Of a DNA stretch of 6,130 nt, positions 5,820 through 6,130 are shown in pieces (the first letter of the stretch is position 1; each line of letters starts with the position of its first letter). The position numbers and the translations under genes were made by a program. This stretch comes from UBA6136 sp046305255 (GTDB lineage Bacteria; Pseudomonadota; Gammaproteobacteria; Methylococcales; Methylococcaceae), in contig JBKCCF010000177.1 in the NCBI GenBank assembly GCA_046305255.1, forward strand, positions 1 to 6,130. The letters are read 5' to 3'. Below the pieces are notes generated by a model. It ran no database searches. It worked only from the letters and a program-made list of their open reading frames with translations, and was not told the DNA's origin.

Positions 5820-5926
5820 TGAAGAGAACTTCGATTAACCTCAAAACTGTGAATCCGACGCATTATAAATCAGGACGTTAGGTTTTGTATTGCGATGAAA
5901 AGGTGGGTTTTTCGAGGTTCCCTGAA
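5820..5926 (-). mobile_element. MITE copy G (99 bp, 5824-5922) with TGAA duplication
   Basis: The element spans 5824-5922. The left terminus GAGAACTTCGATTAACC has two changes; the right terminus, read inwards, is GGGAACCTCGAAAAACC. TGAA flanks it perfectly at 5820-5823 and 5923-5926. The orientation is opposite to copy F. In its sub-terminal region (TTTTCATCGCAA, read in the common orientation) it is closer to F than to A-C, suggesting that F and G form a subgroup. Confidence 0.9.
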
Positions 5927-5964
5927 ATGGATCGTCTGGAGGAGGTCACGGATTTCTTGAGGGT

Positions 5965-5989
5965 AAAAAGTGGGGCTTCGCTCCCCTTT
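5965..5989 (-). terminator. Possible Rho-independent terminator, distal to the tRNA
   Basis: Read on the minus strand, GGGG, loop AGCGAAG, then CCCC is followed by AC and TTTTT. The flanking AAA/TTT could extend the stem. It lies about 90 bp beyond the tRNA 3' end and would be a back-up to the nearer terminator. Confidence 0.45.
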
Positions 5990-6033
5990 CCAGTGGCCAG
6001 AAAACTCTCAGTGTGGCCTCGACGTGGCCCCAG

Positions 6034-6060
6034 AAAAACAAAGGCTCAACATGATGAGCC
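6034..6060 (-). terminator. Rho-independent terminator of the tRNA
   Basis: Read on the minus strand, GGCTCA, loop TCATGT, then TGAGCC forms a perfect 6-bp stem followed immediately by TTTGTTTTT. It starts about 15 bp after the CCA end of the tRNA. Confidence 0.75.
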
Positions 6061-6075
6061 CAGGTCTTTGAATTA

Positions 6076-6130
6076 TGGAGCCGGCGAAAGGATTCGAACC
6101 CTCGACCCTCGCATTACAAGTGCGTTATAG
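6076..6130 (-). tRNA. tRNA-Thr(TGT), 3' portion (tRNA positions 22-76)
   Basis: Read on the minus strand this is tRNA from the 3' side of the D stem to an encoded CCA (6078-6076). The anticodon TGT is at 6118-6116 in the loop CTTGTAA; T54-T55-C56 and the GGTTCGAATCC T-arm core are present; and the distance from anticodon to CCA fits standard numbering with a 5-nt variable loop. C72, G71, G35 and U36 agree with known bacterial tRNA-Thr identity elements. Three points are atypical: the discriminator base is T73 where A is common, pair 27-43 would be A-A, and the T stem contains two G-T pairs. The 5' half lies outside the window, so it may be either functional or a remnant. Confidence 0.85.

Noticed and set aside
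5885..6130. Plus-strand open frame at the right edge ending in RIRTLDPRITSAL
   Set aside because: This is the antisense of the tRNA and its terminators, a common source of spurious predicted proteins.

Overview
The window looks like an accessory stretch of a gammaproteobacterial chromosome. The signs are a CCA-encoding tRNA, a GC-rich secreted-protein operon, IS5-type transposase sequence, and a foreign-looking AT-richer gene. No species can be named from the sequence alone.

Layout, left to right. Positions 1-403 are the 5' end of an insertion sequence read on the minus strand. Its IS5-like transposase gene starts at 325 and is broken by a 99-bp miniature element (141-239). Two more copies of this element follow in tandem (408-506 and 511-609), and each junction carries a TTAA. 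Positions 653-3178 hold one large unrecognised minus-strand gene (841 residues), visibly lower in GC than the genes to its right. It is bounded on its upstream side by a decayed miniature element (about 3210-3308), a 29-bp scrap of the same IS end (3307-3335) and another intact miniature element (3340-3438).

From 5269 down to 3381 runs a GC-rich minus-strand cluster: a 128-residue protein of unknown role, a 109-residue exported Asn/Ser-rich repeat protein, and a trypsin-like (HtrA-type catalytic domain) serine protease. The last two overlap by 8 bp. The 3' end of the protease gene has been cut by the 3340-3438 element, which now encodes the last 18 or so residues and the stop codon. Two further elements lie at 5625-5723 and 5824-5922. 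The window ends in the 3' part of a minus-strand tRNA-Thr(TGT), followed by one good and one weaker Rho-independent terminator.

The unifying feature is a family of seven copies of a 99-bp non-coding mobile element (MITE). The copies have 17-18 bp terminal inverted repeats of the form GGGNACCTCGANNAACC, and four have perfect flanking 4-bp target duplications. The partial IS has the same terminus, so its transposase is the natural candidate for moving them. The elements have interrupted that transposase, re-ended the protease gene, stacked against one another and against IS ends, and bracketed the 841-residue gene. The most promising unknown is the 841-residue protein inside this MITE/IS bracket.
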